Below are positions 39,175 through 49,672 of a DNA stretch of 64,000 nucleotides, piece after piece (position 1 is the first letter of the stretch; each line of letters begins with the position of its first letter). The stretch lies in contig NZ_CANMEH010000005.1 of NCBI RefSeq assembly GCF_947496875.1, positions 149,422 through 213,421 of the forward strand. Reading direction: 5' to 3'. The translations under genes and the position numbers were made by a program. Under the pieces are notes generated by a model that was not told where the DNA came from, did not search any database, and saw only the letters and a program-made list of their open reading frames with translations. Source of the stretch: an uncultured Paracoccus sp. (GTDB taxonomy: Bacteria > Pseudomonadota > Alphaproteobacteria > Rhodobacterales > Rhodobacteraceae).

Positions 39175-40047
39175 ATGGCCGGAAGCTATGAGGATCGCGA
39201 CGGCAAGATCTGGATGGATGGCGAACTGGTCGACTGGCGCGACGCCAAGGTGCATGTCCTGACCCACGCGCTCCACTACGCCAGCGCGGTGTTCGAGGGC
39301 GAGCGCTGCTACAACGGCAAGATCTTCAAGGGCCACGCCCACTCCGAGCGGCTGATCAAGTCGGGCGAGCTCTTGGACATGGAGATCCCCTACACCGCCG
39401 ACGAACTGGACGCGGCGAAGCGTCAGGTCCTGGACGCCAACGGGTTCACCGACGCCTATATCCGGGCGCTGGCGTTCCGCGGCGCCGGTCCCGACATGGG
39501 GGTTGCGGCCAGCAACAACCCGGTGCGGGTGGCCATCTGCACCTGGGAATGGGGCAGCTATTACGGCGACGCCAAGTGGCAGGGCGCCAAGCTGGACATC
39601 GCCAAGTGGAAGCGGCCCAGCCCCGAAACGATCCCCTCGGCCGCCAAGGCGGCGGGGCTGTACATGATCTGCACCATGTCCAAGCACGCGGCCGAGAAGA
39701 AGGGCTGTTCGGACGCGCTGTTCATGGATTACCGCGGCTATGTGGCCGAGGCGACCGGCGCGAACGTGTTCTTCGTCAAGGACGGCGAGGTGCACACCCC
39801 GTTGGCCGACGTGTTCCTGAACGGGATCACCCGGCAGACGGTGATCGGCCTGCTGCGGGATCAGGGCGTCCGCGTGCACGAACGCCACATCCTGCCCGAG
39901 GAAGTCGCCGAGTTCCAGGAATGCTTCCTGACCGGATCGGCCGCCGAGGTGACGCCCGTCGCCCAGATCGGCGAGGACTGGCATTTCCAGGTGGGCCAGA
40001 CCACCCGCAAGATCGCCCAGGATTACGAGGCGCTGGTGCGCGCCTGA
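39175..40047 (+). CDS. ilvE: Branched-chain amino acid aminotransferase
   Basis: A 290-residue fold-type IV PLP enzyme; start MAGSYEDRDGKIWMDGEL at 39175. Family patterns are HALHYASAVFEGER, the PLP lysine in PSAAKAAGLYM-like segment and EATGANVFFVKDG with the C-terminal GITRQTVIGLLRDQG. It makes Val, Leu and Ile from their keto acids. Confidence 0.94.
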   Translation: MAGSYEDRDGKIWMDGELVDWRDAKVHVLTHALHYASAVFEGERCYNGKIFKGHAHSERLIKSGELLDMEIPYTADELDAAKRQVLDANGFTDAYIRALAFRGAGPDMGVAASNNPVRVAICTWEWGSYYGDAKWQGAKLDIAKWKRPSPETIPSAAKAAGLYMICTMSKHAAEKKGCSDALFMDYRGYVAEATGANVFFVKDGEVHTPLADVFLNGITRQTVIGLLRDQGVRVHERHILPEEVAEFQECFLTGSAAEVTPVAQIGEDWHFQVGQTTRKIAQDYEALVRA

Positions 40048-40133
40048 CGCCGGGTCGGCTGGCGGACGGAATGTCGTGCGCCAGCCGACGGCGGCACGTT
40101 GTCTTTCCATGGCGGCGCATTATCTGAGGGGAC

Positions 40134-41300
<1,167 letters not shown>

Positions 41301-41399
41301 CGCAGGTCGATGCCTGGAATGCCGTCCCTCAGCACGAGTACCTGATGGGCGTGCCCGACACGGTAGGGGACTGAAGCCTCGCGGTCCGGCCCGGCCTGA

Positions 41400-42791
41400 T
41401 CAGATGCGGTCGCCTTCCAGCAGTGACGAGATCTGCTTCACCTTGGCATCCACCAGTTCCGGGTCCCCGCGGCTTTCGACGTTCAGCCGCACGACCGGTT
41501 CGGTGTTGGATCGGCGCAGATTGAATCGCCAGTCCGGGTATTCCAAGCTGATCCCGTCGGTGTCGTCCCGCGCAATCGCGCCGGTCTGCAGGGTGTCCAG
41601 AACGCGGGCGACCGCGGCGCCTGGATCGGCCAGGCGGAAATTGATCTCTCCCGACGACGGAAAGGCGGTCATCCGGTCGCTGACCAGATCGGCAAGGCTG
41701 GTCCGTCGCCTCGACAGAAGCTCGACGATCTTCAGCCACGGGATCATGCCGCTGTCGGCAAAGGCGAAGTCGCGGAAATAGTGATGGGCGGACATCTCAC
41801 CGCCATAGATCGCGCCGCTGTCGCGCATTACCTGCTTGACGAAGGCGTGGCCGGTGCGGCTTTGCACCGCCCGGCCGCCGGCCCGGGCGATCACGTCGCG
41901 GGTGTTCAGTACGACCCGCGGATCGTGGACGATTCGCTCGCCCGGGTGCTGCGCCAGGAATGCCGCTGCAAGCAGGCCGACGATGTATTCCCCCGGGATG
42001 AAACGCCCGGTCGCATCGAACAGGAAGCAGCGATCGAAATCCCCGTCCCAGGCGACGCCCAGATCCGCGCCGTGGGCGCGGACCGCCACGGCGGTCATGG
42101 GCTGGTTCTCGGGCAGCAACGGGTTCGGGATGCCGTGCGGGAAGCTCGGGTCCGGATCGTGGTTGATGCGGATGAACCGCAGGGCTGCCCCGCGCCGCGC
42201 CAGTTCCGCGGCGATGGCATCGAAGGCCGGCCCCGCAACGCCGTTGCCGGCGTTCACCAGCACCGACAATGGCTGCAGGGCAGGGGCGTCGACAAAGTCG
42301 CAGACCGCCGCCGCGTAGACCGCGCGCAGGTCGGCCCGGTTCGTGACCGTTCCGGTGCGCGTCACCCGGGGGAACGCGCCAGATCGTGCCAGGTCGGCGA
42401 GGGCGGGAAGTTCGGTGGCGGGGTCGAGAGGGGCGGCGCCGGCGCCCACCAGCTTCATGCCGTTGTAGTCGGCGGGGTTGTGCGACGCGGTAACCTCGAT
42501 TCCCCCGTCCGCACCGGTGTGGGCGGTGGCAAAATACATCTCCTCGGTCCCGGCAAGCCCGAGGTCCAGCACGTCCGCCCCTCCCTCGTTCAGACCGCGG
42601 ATCAGCGCGGCGGTCAGACCGGGCGAGCTTTCGCGGCCATCCCGCCCCACGACCACCCGCGGGTGCGTGCCGGAGGAGGGGCGCGCTGCAAAGGCGCGGC
42701 CGACCCGCCACGCCACGTCGTCGTCCAGTTCCGTCCCGAGCCTGCCGCGCAGGTCATAGGCCTTGAAGCAGGTGATGTCGCGCGCGGTCAT
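41400..42791 (-). CDS. Phosphomannomutase / phosphoglucomutase
   Basis: A 463-residue alpha-D-phosphohexomutase. The catalytic phosphoserine loop is in VTASHNPADYNGMKL, the metal loop in WDGDFDRCFLFD, the sugar loop in GGEMSAHHYFRDF, and the C-terminal phosphate site RRSNTEPVVRLN. It interconverts hexose-1- and 6-phosphates, probably for GDP-mannose or other surface-sugar precursors. Downstream of the PfkB-type kinase by 29 bases. Confidence 0.9.
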   Translation of the reverse strand: MTARDITCFKAYDLRGRLGTELDDDVAWRVGRAFAARPSSGTHPRVVVGRDGRESSPGLTAALIRGLNEGGADVLDLGLAGTEEMYFATAHTGADGGIEVTASHNPADYNGMKLVGAGAAPLDPATELPALADLARSGAFPRVTRTGTVTNRADLRAVYAAAVCDFVDAPALQPLSVLVNAGNGVAGPAFDAIAAELARRGAALRFIRINHDPDPSFPHGIPNPLLPENQPMTAVAVRAHGADLGVAWDGDFDRCFLFDATGRFIPGEYIVGLLAAAFLAQHPGERIVHDPRVVLNTRDVIARAGGRAVQSRTGHAFVKQVMRDSGAIYGGEMSAHHYFRDFAFADSGMIPWLKIVELLSRRRTSLADLVSDRMTAFPSSGEINFRLADPGAAVARVLDTLQTGAIARDDTDGISLEYPDWRFNLRRSNTEPVVRLNVESRGDPELVDAKVKQISSLLEGDRI

Positions 42792-42820
42792 GGCGGAGGC
42801 TCCGGAGAGGGTCGGTCGGG

Positions 42821-43846
42821 TCAGATCGGGGTCACGACACGTTGCGCAAACAGCCGTTCGACATCAACCGCGTGGCACAGCTCGGTGGCCGGAGTCAGGC
42901 AGGTGGCCGATGCGGCGGCCGCCCCCAGCGCGAGCGCGTCCGGTGCATCCCAGCCGCGCGCCATGGCCAGCGCGAACCCGCCCACGAAGCTGTCACCGGC
43001 GCCGACCTTGCTGACCACGGTCACCGGCGCCGCCTCGGCGTGCCAGCTTCCGTCCGCGGTGGCGATGATGTTGCCGTCCGCGCCGCGCGCGATGATGACC
43101 GCCTCGGCCGCCCCCGACGCGGCGAGCGCCCGCGCAAAGCCGGCGGTGTCCGCCCGCATCGACAGGGAACTGCCGAACAGAGCCTCGGCCTCGGCCGCGT
43201 CCATTCGCAGCACGGTCACCGGCGCCCCGCGCGCCGTCGCCACGGCGGCCAGTGCCGCCCCCGAGGTATCGACGACCAGCCGCAGGCTGCGCTCGCGCAG
43301 ATGATCCGCCAGCAGCGAGGCAAACTCGGCCGGCACACCGGGCGGATTCGAGCCTGAGAGCACGACGAGTCCGCGATCCGGCACCGCCCCAGCAATGGTC
43401 TGCAACGCCGCCGCCACCTCGTGATCGGTCCAGTCCGGCCCGGGCAGGACAAAGCGGTACTGGCCCCCGGTTTCCCGGTCCGTGACCGACAGCGACTGCC
43501 GGGTGTCACCCGGCGTGTCCATCCGCACCAGGTCCAGGCCGGTCTCGCGGATCAGCGACTCGTTCCGGGCGCCGGTCGGCCCGCCGAGAGCCACGAAGGC
43601 CGTGGACCGCCCGCCCATCCGGTCGATCGCCCGGCTGACATTGATCCCGCCGCCGCCCGGATCGACCAGCGGCGCATCGCAGCGCAGCTTCAGTTCCGGG
43701 ACGACGCGGGCGGCGGATGTCGCCAGGTCCAGTGCCGGGTTCAGCGTGACGGTCAGGATCGGATCCTGGGTCTGGGGACCGGTCGCGCGCAGCTGTCCGG
43801 CGCCGGGCTGGTCCGGGGCGGACGCACCCGCGCCCGCTGTTGTCAT
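42821..43846 (-). CDS. PfkB-family sugar-phosphate kinase (1-phosphofructokinase-like)
   Basis: A 341-residue kinase of the FruK/PfkB/LacC group: LTVTLNPALDLATSA at the start, GGGGINVSRAIDRMGG, and the ATP/anion-hole motif KVGAGDSFVGGFALAM with the catalytic aspartate. The substrate (fructose-1-P, fructose-6-P or tagatose-6-P) cannot be settled; no PTS genes are nearby, so phosphofructokinase activity is a fair guess. ATG overlaps the stop of the metallopeptidase gene. Confidence 0.85.
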   Translation of the reverse strand: MTTAGAGASAPDQPGAGQLRATGPQTQDPILTVTLNPALDLATSAARVVPELKLRCDAPLVDPGGGGINVSRAIDRMGGRSTAFVALGGPTGARNESLIRETGLDLVRMDTPGDTRQSLSVTDRETGGQYRFVLPGPDWTDHEVAAALQTIAGAVPDRGLVVLSGSNPPGVPAEFASLLADHLRERSLRLVVDTSGAALAAVATARGAPVTVLRMDAAEAEALFGSSLSMRADTAGFARALAASGAAEAVIIARGADGNIIATADGSWHAEAAPVTVVSKVGAGDSFVGGFALAMARGWDAPDALALGAAAASATCLTPATELCHAVDVERLFAQRVVTPI

Positions 43847-44250
43847 TCCCACCACCTGTCGATCCGTGCCACGTCCTCGTCGGACCAGCCGAAATGGTGG
43901 GCCAGCTCGTGCACCACCACATGCCTGACCAGCTCGCCCAGCGTGACGTTGCCGCGTTCCGCCCACTCGTCCAGGATGGCGCGGCGGAACAGCCAGATCG
44001 TGTCGGGGAAGTGCTGCGGTTCGCTGGGCGCCTTGGCGGTCAGGGGTATCCCGTCGTAAAGGCCGGTCAGGTCCATCGCGTCGTCGATTTCCAGCTCGTC
44101 GAGAACCTCGTCGTCGGCCAGCTCGTCGACCTTCAGGATGATATCCTGTGCGTGACCCGCGAACTCGACCGGCAGCCCGGCGATCACCTCGCGCGCCATC
44201 GCCTCGATCTCGGCGGAGTCGGGCGCTGCCCGCTCTGTCCAGTCGGTCAT
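43843..44250 (-). CDS. Minimal metallopeptidase (zincin-like, DUF1025 type)
   Basis: A 135-residue protein with HELAHHFGWSDED, the HExxH zinc motif and downstream acidic cluster, and an acidic N-terminal half (VDELADDEVLDELEIDDAMD). These small cytoplasmic zincins are widespread and their substrates are unknown. It begins an operon with the PfkB-type kinase and the phosphohexomutase. Confidence 0.85.
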   Translation of the reverse strand: MTDWTERAAPDSAEIEAMAREVIAGLPVEFAGHAQDIILKVDELADDEVLDELEIDDAMDLTGLYDGIPLTAKAPSEPQHFPDTIWLFRRAILDEWAERGNVTLGELVRHVVVHELAHHFGWSDEDVARIDRWWE

Positions 44251-44337
44251 CCCCGGTCTCCTCGCCGCGCCTGTCTTGGGCCGATATGGACAAAAAACGG
44301 CGGCTGTGAAAGACCGGGCGCAGATTTCGAGGATCCG

Positions 44338-45666
44338 ATGACCACGATCACCCGCTTTGCGCCGTCGCCCACGGGGCACATACACGTCGGCAACCTGCGC
44401 ACCGCGCTGATGAACCACCTGATCGCCCGCAAGGCGGGGGGAACGTTCATCTTGCGGCTGGACGACACCGATCGCGAACGGTCCCGCCAGGAATATGCGG
44501 ACGGGATCATGCGCGACCTGGAATGGCTGGGGCTGACCTGGGACCGGGTCGAACGCCAGTCCGACCGGCTGGACCGCTATGCCGCGGCGGCCGACGGGCT
44601 GCGCGAGCGGGACCGCCTGTACGAGGTGTTCGAGACCCCGACCGAGCTGGACCTGAAGCGCAAGAAGCAGCTGAACATGGGCCGGCCCCCGGTCTATGAC
44701 CGCGCCGGGCTGAACCTGACCGACGAAGACAAGGCGCGGCTGCGCGCCGAGGGGCGCGAGGGCTACTGGCGGTTCCGTCTGGACCACGAGCGGATCGAAT
44801 GGCCCGACGGGATCATCGGCGATGTGTCGATCGACGCGGCCAGCGTCAGCGATCCGGTGCTGATCCGCGCCGACGGGCAGGTGCTGTACACCTTTGCCAG
44901 TTCGGTGGACGACGTGGACATGGGCGTGACTGACATCGTTCGGGGCGCCGATCACGTCACCAACACCGCGACCCAGATCCAGATCATGGGCGCACTGGGG
45001 GGCACGCCGCCCCGCTTTGCCCATCACAGCCTGCTGACCGGGCCGCAGGGCGAAGAGCTGTCCAAGCGGCTGGGCACGCTGTCGCTGCGCGACCTGCGCG
45101 AAAACGGCGTGGCCCCCGAGGCGCTGCTGTCGCTGATGGCCCGCCTGGGGTCGAGCCAGCCGGTCGAGTTGCGGATGAGCCTGGACGAGCTGGCGGAAGG
45201 GTTCGAGCTGAGCCAGTTCGGCGCCTCGCCCACCAAGTTCGACGCCGAGGATCTGTGGCCGCTGACGCGAGAGCGCAACCAGCATCTGCCCTTCGATGCG
45301 GTTCGCGACCGGATTGCCGGCATGGGGGTGCCCGACGAACTGGCCGAACGGTTCTGGCGGGTGGCCAGTCAGAACATCACCCGTCTGGACGATCTGGCCG
45401 AGTGGTGGGTGATCTTCAGCCAGGGGGCAGAGCCGGTGATCGACGCCGAGGATGCCGAGTTCGTGGCGCAGGCGCTGTCGCTGCTGCCGCCGCCGCCCTA
45501 TGGCGACAGCAGCTGGGCGGACTGGACCGCAGCGGTCAAGGAGGCGACCGGGCGCAAGGGCAAGGCGCTGTTCATGCCGCTGCGCAAGGCGCTGACCGGG
45601 CAGGCCCACGGACCGGAGATGGCCGACCTGATGCCGCTGCTGCAGGTGGTGCGCGCCCGTCCCTAG
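44338..45666 (+). CDS. gltX: Glutamyl-tRNA synthetase
   Basis: A 442-residue class I synthetase. HIGH-like PTGHIHVGNLRTALMN near the N-terminus, LRLDDTDRERSRQEY, and the KMSKS-like ELSKRLGTLSLRDL at about residue 240. Alphaproteobacteria often have two GluRS paralogues, one of which misacylates tRNA-Gln for GatCAB; which one this is cannot be decided. Divergent from the metallopeptidase operon. Confidence 0.93.
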   Translation: MTTITRFAPSPTGHIHVGNLRTALMNHLIARKAGGTFILRLDDTDRERSRQEYADGIMRDLEWLGLTWDRVERQSDRLDRYAAAADGLRERDRLYEVFETPTELDLKRKKQLNMGRPPVYDRAGLNLTDEDKARLRAEGREGYWRFRLDHERIEWPDGIIGDVSIDAASVSDPVLIRADGQVLYTFASSVDDVDMGVTDIVRGADHVTNTATQIQIMGALGGTPPRFAHHSLLTGPQGEELSKRLGTLSLRDLRENGVAPEALLSLMARLGSSQPVELRMSLDELAEGFELSQFGASPTKFDAEDLWPLTRERNQHLPFDAVRDRIAGMGVPDELAERFWRVASQNITRLDDLAEWWVIFSQGAEPVIDAEDAEFVAQALSLLPPPPYGDSSWADWTAAVKEATGRKGKALFMPLRKALTGQAHGPEMADLMPLLQVVRARP

Positions 45667-45676
45667 CGAGCCTGGC

Positions 45677-46843
45677 TCAGGCACCGGCAGATCGACGGCC
45701 GGTGACGCCGCGCGCCGTCCCGGTCGGCGGCAGCCCAGACACCCCTGGACCGGGGGGCGGCGGCGCCCCGTCGTCCGCCACCGCCCAGCCCTCGTCGTTC
45801 TGCAACAGCAGCGCCACGACATTGGACCGGGTGATCACGCCTGCCATTCGCGGTCCCTCCATCACACCGATCAGCTGCGGCCCGTCGTCTGCAAGCGCAT
45901 GCAGAAGCACCCCGACCGGCAGCTCGGCCGGCACCTTGGCGATGTCCGCCCGCATCAGGTCAGCCGCGGTTGCCCTCTTCGGATCAATGCTGGCGCTGGT
46001 CAGAGCGGTGATGATCTCGCCCGGCTGGATCACGCCAAGCGGCCGTCCCTGCGAATCGACGACCGGCAGCGACGTGATCGCGTTGGTGCGGAACCGGGAA
46101 ATCAGCTGTGGCAGCCGGTCGGCGGGTGCGGCGGTGATGGCCGGCGCCGACATGATGTCGCCGCAGGTCATCGCCTGGAAGCGGTGCTTTGCAACTTCGT
46201 CCGTTGCGGCCGCGACCAGCCGCGCGAGATCGGCCGCGCCCAGGTTCGCGCCCTGTCTGAACCGGACCAGCAGATGTTCCAGTTCCCTGGCCTGCAGTCC
46301 CAGGCGCTGGACGGCGTCGACCTCACCGGCGGTGCGCAGCGGATAGACCCGCCCGGTCAGCCGCGCCCAGAGCATGCCACCCACGACGACCGCGACCTGC
46401 AGCACCGCGAGTGGGATCAGCAGCGCCAGCGGCTGCCCGGCCGCGGCCTCGGTCGCGCTGAGCAGTGCCACCGCACCGCCGGGGGGATGCAGCGCCCGCG
46501 CCCACACCATCAGCAGCACCGCCAGCGCCACGGCGAGGGCTGCCGACCAGGGCAGGGGCGCGATCATGATCGCAAGCTGGCCGGCAAGCACCGCCATCAT
46601 CGATCCCACGATCACCGACCACGGCTGCGCAAGGGGGCTGTTCGGCATCACGAACACCAGCACCGCGCTGGCGCCCAGAGGCGCGATCAACTCGGGGGCC
46701 AGGCCGCTGACCGACCCCGCCGCGACGGCGAACAGCACCCCCACGGTCACCCCCAGCGCCGAGCGCAGCGCGTCGGCGCCATCCGGCCAGGGCATCGCAG
46801 GGGCAAGACCGCGCAGGGCGCGGAAGGGTCGAGGAAGGTCCAT
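45677..46843 (-). CDS. HPP-family membrane protein with CBS domains
   Basis: A 388-residue protein: an N-terminal HPP domain with four to five transmembrane helices (GVTVGVLFAVAAGSVSGLA; signature RALHPPGGAVALLSA), then a cytoplasmic pair of CBS domains from about residue 225 (CGDIMSAPAITAAPADRLPQ and DLMRADIAKVPAELPVGVLL). HPP proteins include nitrite transporters, and the CBS pair likely binds an adenine nucleotide. Substrate unknown. Confidence 0.87.
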   Translation of the reverse strand: MDLPRPFRALRGLAPAMPWPDGADALRSALGVTVGVLFAVAAGSVSGLAPELIAPLGASAVLVFVMPNSPLAQPWSVIVGSMMAVLAGQLAIMIAPLPWSAALAVALAVLLMVWARALHPPGGAVALLSATEAAAGQPLALLIPLAVLQVAVVVGGMLWARLTGRVYPLRTAGEVDAVQRLGLQARELEHLLVRFRQGANLGAADLARLVAAATDEVAKHRFQAMTCGDIMSAPAITAAPADRLPQLISRFRTNAITSLPVVDSQGRPLGVIQPGEIITALTSASIDPKRATAADLMRADIAKVPAELPVGVLLHALADDGPQLIGVMEGPRMAGVITRSNVVALLLQNDEGWAVADDGAPPPPGPGVSGLPPTGTARGVTGRRSAGA

Positions 46844-46955
46844 ACGCCGCTTCCTGCCGCGTTCTCGGTGATTTGGGAAGCAGCCTCGGCCCGCCGCCGC
46901 GCCGGCAGTTTCGCCTTGACGCCCCACGGGCCGCGCCTTACATCGCGCCCACCGT

Positions 46956-47032
46956 GGCGGAGTAGCTCAGTTGGTTAGAGCAGCGGAATCATAATCCGCG
47001 TGTCGGGGGTTCAAGTCCCTCCTCCGCTACCA
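46956..47032 (+). tRNA. tRNA-Met (CAU), elongator type
   Basis: A full 77-nt cloverleaf including encoded CCA: acceptor GGCGGAG pairing with CTCCGCT, D arm GCTC...GAGC, anticodon stem GCGGA/TCCGC around loop ATCATAA with anticodon CAT, and T arm GGGGG-TTCAAGT-CCCTC. A first-pair G-U and not an unpaired C1 favours elongator over initiator. Ile2 (lysidine) is possible but its acceptor usually differs. The disrupted region starts right after this gene. Confidence 0.95.
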
Positions 47033-47293
47033 TCGTTTTCCAGATTTCTCAGGCACTTCCTCCTGAATCGTTGTGTGGGCCGAGACGCAGACGGCATCTC
47101 GGGGTGGCGCCGGGGTGGCAGAGCTTCGCTCCTGATGGTCCCCACCGGCCCGCGGCATCGATCAGTCTCGTGATCCCGGTATTCCATGTCCACCCCGAGC
47201 GGAGGGATGCTGGCGTCCCTCGCTCCTCTGCAGATCAGCCGGTCGTGAGGGCGCTATGTCCGAATTCGCCGCTGGTCCGAGTCAGCACGATCG

Positions 47294-48500
47294 TTACCAG
47301 GCGGTCGTGCAACTCGGCCCTCCGCTGCGGAGCCGTGCCTCGTGCGGGAGCGCTCGGCTGCCACCCGGGCCGATGCGCCGTCTGACCAGGCGCGAGATGC
47401 TGTCGATCGCCGCCGTCAGCAGACCGGCGGCAACCGGCAGGACCATCGCCCGGTCGAGGCGCAGCTCGGCGACTGCGCTGTCGATGAAAAAGCCGAGTGT
47501 GGCGATACCCAGCAGGCCCATCACGGCCGTTTCGCGGACGATGATCTCCCAGCGGTAAAGGCACAGCGCCAGAAACGGGCCGAACAGCCGCGGAGCGAGT
47601 TCGTAGCCCCAGAGCGTGGCTCCACGCGGCGCGTCGGGGCGGAGTTGCCCGGTCATGGCCCCGGCCTGGCGGCCGACCAGATGGGCGATGATCGCGCCAT
47701 TGTGCAGCGCCAGCGCCAGCACCGCCGGCAGCATCGAGGGGCCGAGTATCTGCAGGAACAGATAGGCCAGCATGTATTCCGGGAACGACCGCAGAATGAC
47801 CAGGACCAGGTGACCTGCGACCGCCCCGGCCCGGCCCGCCACCCGCGCCACGATCACCCCGAAGGAGAAGAAGGCGAGCATCCCTGTCAGGGCCAGCGCG
47901 ATCTGGGCGCAGATGATGGTTGCGGCGATCCCCGACAGCATCTCGGTCGTGAGAAGCCGGCCCAGCCAGTCGGCGAAGCCGGCCCAGTCTCCGGTCCGCA
48001 GCGGTGCGGGCACGATGTCGGTGGTCAGGAAGCGCCAGAGCGCGCCCTCACCCATCGGCGGGCTTTTCAACGTGGCGAGCGACACGACGGCTGCCAGCAC
48101 CCAGAGGAGCGCCAGCCGCCACCGCATCCACAGCCGGATGGAGGCGATCAGCGCGACATAGATCGCCATGACCGCCGAGGCAGCCCCGTAGTCGCCCTGT
48201 CGAAAGAAGCTGTCGAGCTGGAAGCCCAAGGTCGGCAAACCGATGAAGCCCAGCACTGCGCTGGAGCGCCCAGAACAGCTCGTGGACCGAGCGCAGCGCG
48301 ATGCAGACGGCCCGGATGCCGCGATGGTGGTAGAAGGGGGCGAGGATCAGCCCGCCGATCCCGCCGACCGAGACGCCGGCGATGGCGAAGGCCAGCGTCA
48401 GCCAGAGCGCCCGCCAGATGTCCTCGACGCCGGCGAAATCGGGGGCGAGAAACCCCGTCGCCATGCGCCGCAGCGCGTCCCACGGATCGTGCCCCGGAAG
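47294..48500 (-). pseudogene. phnE: Phosphonate-type ABC permease (PhnE), internal deletion and frameshift
   Basis: The N-terminal part is read from about 48500 (HDPWDALRRMATGFLAPDF through LRSVHELFWAL, to about 48262), and the C-terminal part in another frame from 48256 (VLGFIGLPTLGFQLDSFFRQ) to 47294. Between ELFWAL and SAVLGFIG the core of the first permease half is missing, compared with normal two-module PhnE proteins. The C-terminal module (residues after VARVAGRAGAVAG) is complete with EAA-like loop. Whether the C-terminal ORF is expressed is unknown. Confidence 0.8.
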
Positions 48501-48922
48501 AAGGCGCGCGCGAGCGCGGTGCGCTGCTTCTGCCCGCCCGAGAGGCCCTCGACCGGGCGCTCGGCCTCGGGCTCCAGCCCTACATCCGCCAGGATCGGCA
48601 GGATCGCCGCGCGGTCCGCCCGCCGGACCCGGACCAGATTGGTCAGGTTGTAGAGCGCGCCATGGTCGTCCAGCCGCCCCATCAGGGTGTTCTTCACCAC
48701 CGACAGCTGCGGCACCAGCGCATCGTCCTGCGGCACCAGGGCGACCCGCGTGCCCGTCGCGACCAGCCGATCGTGGATGGTGCCGAGCAGCGTCGTCTTG
48801 CCGGCACCCGAACGGCCAAGCAGCACCACCCGCTCGCCGGGGGCCAGCGCGAAGCTGATCCCCGACAGCACCACCGTCGCGCCGTATCCGAGCGACTCCC
48901 GGTCGATGAGGGGCAGGGTCAT
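48398..48922 (-). pseudogene. phnC: Phosphonate-type ABC ATPase (PhnC), truncated after the signature motif
   Basis: Starts MTLPLIDRESLGYGATVVLS at 48922. Walker A GRSGAGKTT and signature LSGGQKQRTALARAFF are present. The Walker B, D-loop and H-loop that should follow are absent: after ARAFFRG (about 48487) the sequence switches to the middle of the permease N-terminus, read out of frame to the stop at 48398. Its start overlaps the stop of the phnD remnant, as in normal operons. Confidence 0.85.
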
Positions 48923-49062
48923 TCGAGCAGGTCGAGGCCGCGGGCCGTGGCCTCGATCGGTGCGTAGTCCTCGTTCGTCGCGGGAATGAACTTCTCCCGC
49001 GGAAAGCTCGCCAGGAGGTCGGGGTCGCTCATCCCCAGCAGCGCCGCCTGGCGAGGCGGGCC
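48920..49062 (-). pseudogene. phnD: Phosphonate-type ABC binding protein (PhnD), C-terminal remnant
   Basis: On the minus strand the frame reads ALLGMSDPDLLASFPREKFI then PATNEDYAPIEATARGL, ending LLE and a TGA that overlaps the phnC ATG. This is the C-terminal end of a PhnD-family binding protein; everything upstream has been lost at about 49062, where an unrelated forward-strand fragment begins. Confidence 0.7.
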
Positions 49063-49085
49063 GCGTCCCGGTCTTTCCGGCCGAT

Positions 49086-49367
49086 GCTCAGGCTCCGGCC
49101 ACGCCCGAGGTCTTCGCGGAAGAGCTGGACCGCCCTTTCGGTATTCTGTTCCACCCGCCGGAAAACCCTGAACACATCTATGTCGCGGCGGCCAATCAGG
49201 TCGTCCGCTATCCTTACGCCGAAGGCGACCGGAAAGCCTCGGGCGAGGCCGAGGTCATCGTCCCCGATATTCCGACGGAGCGACACTGGACGCGCGACCT
49301 CGCCTCACCGTTGCGGCGGATCAAACAGGACCCGGGCGACGGCGAAGGCAATAGCCACGGGGCGTGA
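49086..49367 (+). pseudogene. PQQ-dependent sugar (sorbosone-type) dehydrogenase fragment
   Basis: Translating the plus strand in the frame starting 49086 gives VFAEELDRPFGILFHPP, YVAAANQVVRYPYAEGD and EVIVPDIPTERHWTRDLAS, close to the beta-propeller pattern of L-sorbosone/soluble-glucose-type dehydrogenases. It has no start or signal and is lost after HWTRDLASP. The frame runs to a TGA at 49365. Confidence 0.65.
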
Positions 49368-49672
49368 TGCGGCCCATGTCTTCGGACCTGGGGCAATCCT
49401 CGGACAAGGTGTGATCAGCGTTGCCAGGGCGGCGATGATCCAGAGATGTCTAGCTCCCTGCGCGGTACCGACCGGCAGAACGAAGCGCTTGCCTTTTGAT
49501 CCTGTCCGGCCTTTCCTGCGTGACCGGCTCAGAGACATTGCTCTTGCCGCCGGTGCGTGGGCAGGGCGTGACGGAGCGCATACCCGTGCGCAGTTGCCGC
49601 GGCCGGTCACTGGGTGATAGAAATGTGCGATTGCTGTGGGACTGCACGGGAACCTATGCACAGGCTCCTCCG
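49368..49672. other. Gap without recognisable gene
   Basis: About 300 bases between the dehydrogenase fragment and the secreted cupredoxin-like gene. Both strands were read; short open frames exist but show no family resemblance. It may be further decayed sequence. Confidence 0.4.

Noticed and set aside
46956..47032. Initiator tRNA-fMet or tRNA-Ile2
   Set aside because: The acceptor pairing G1-U72 and overall sequence agree with elongator tRNA-Met; the C1-A72 mismatch of initiators is absent.
47033..47293. Tyrosine integrase immediately after the tRNA
   Set aside because: Both strands were read and no integrase motif (R...H-x-x-R...Y) was found.
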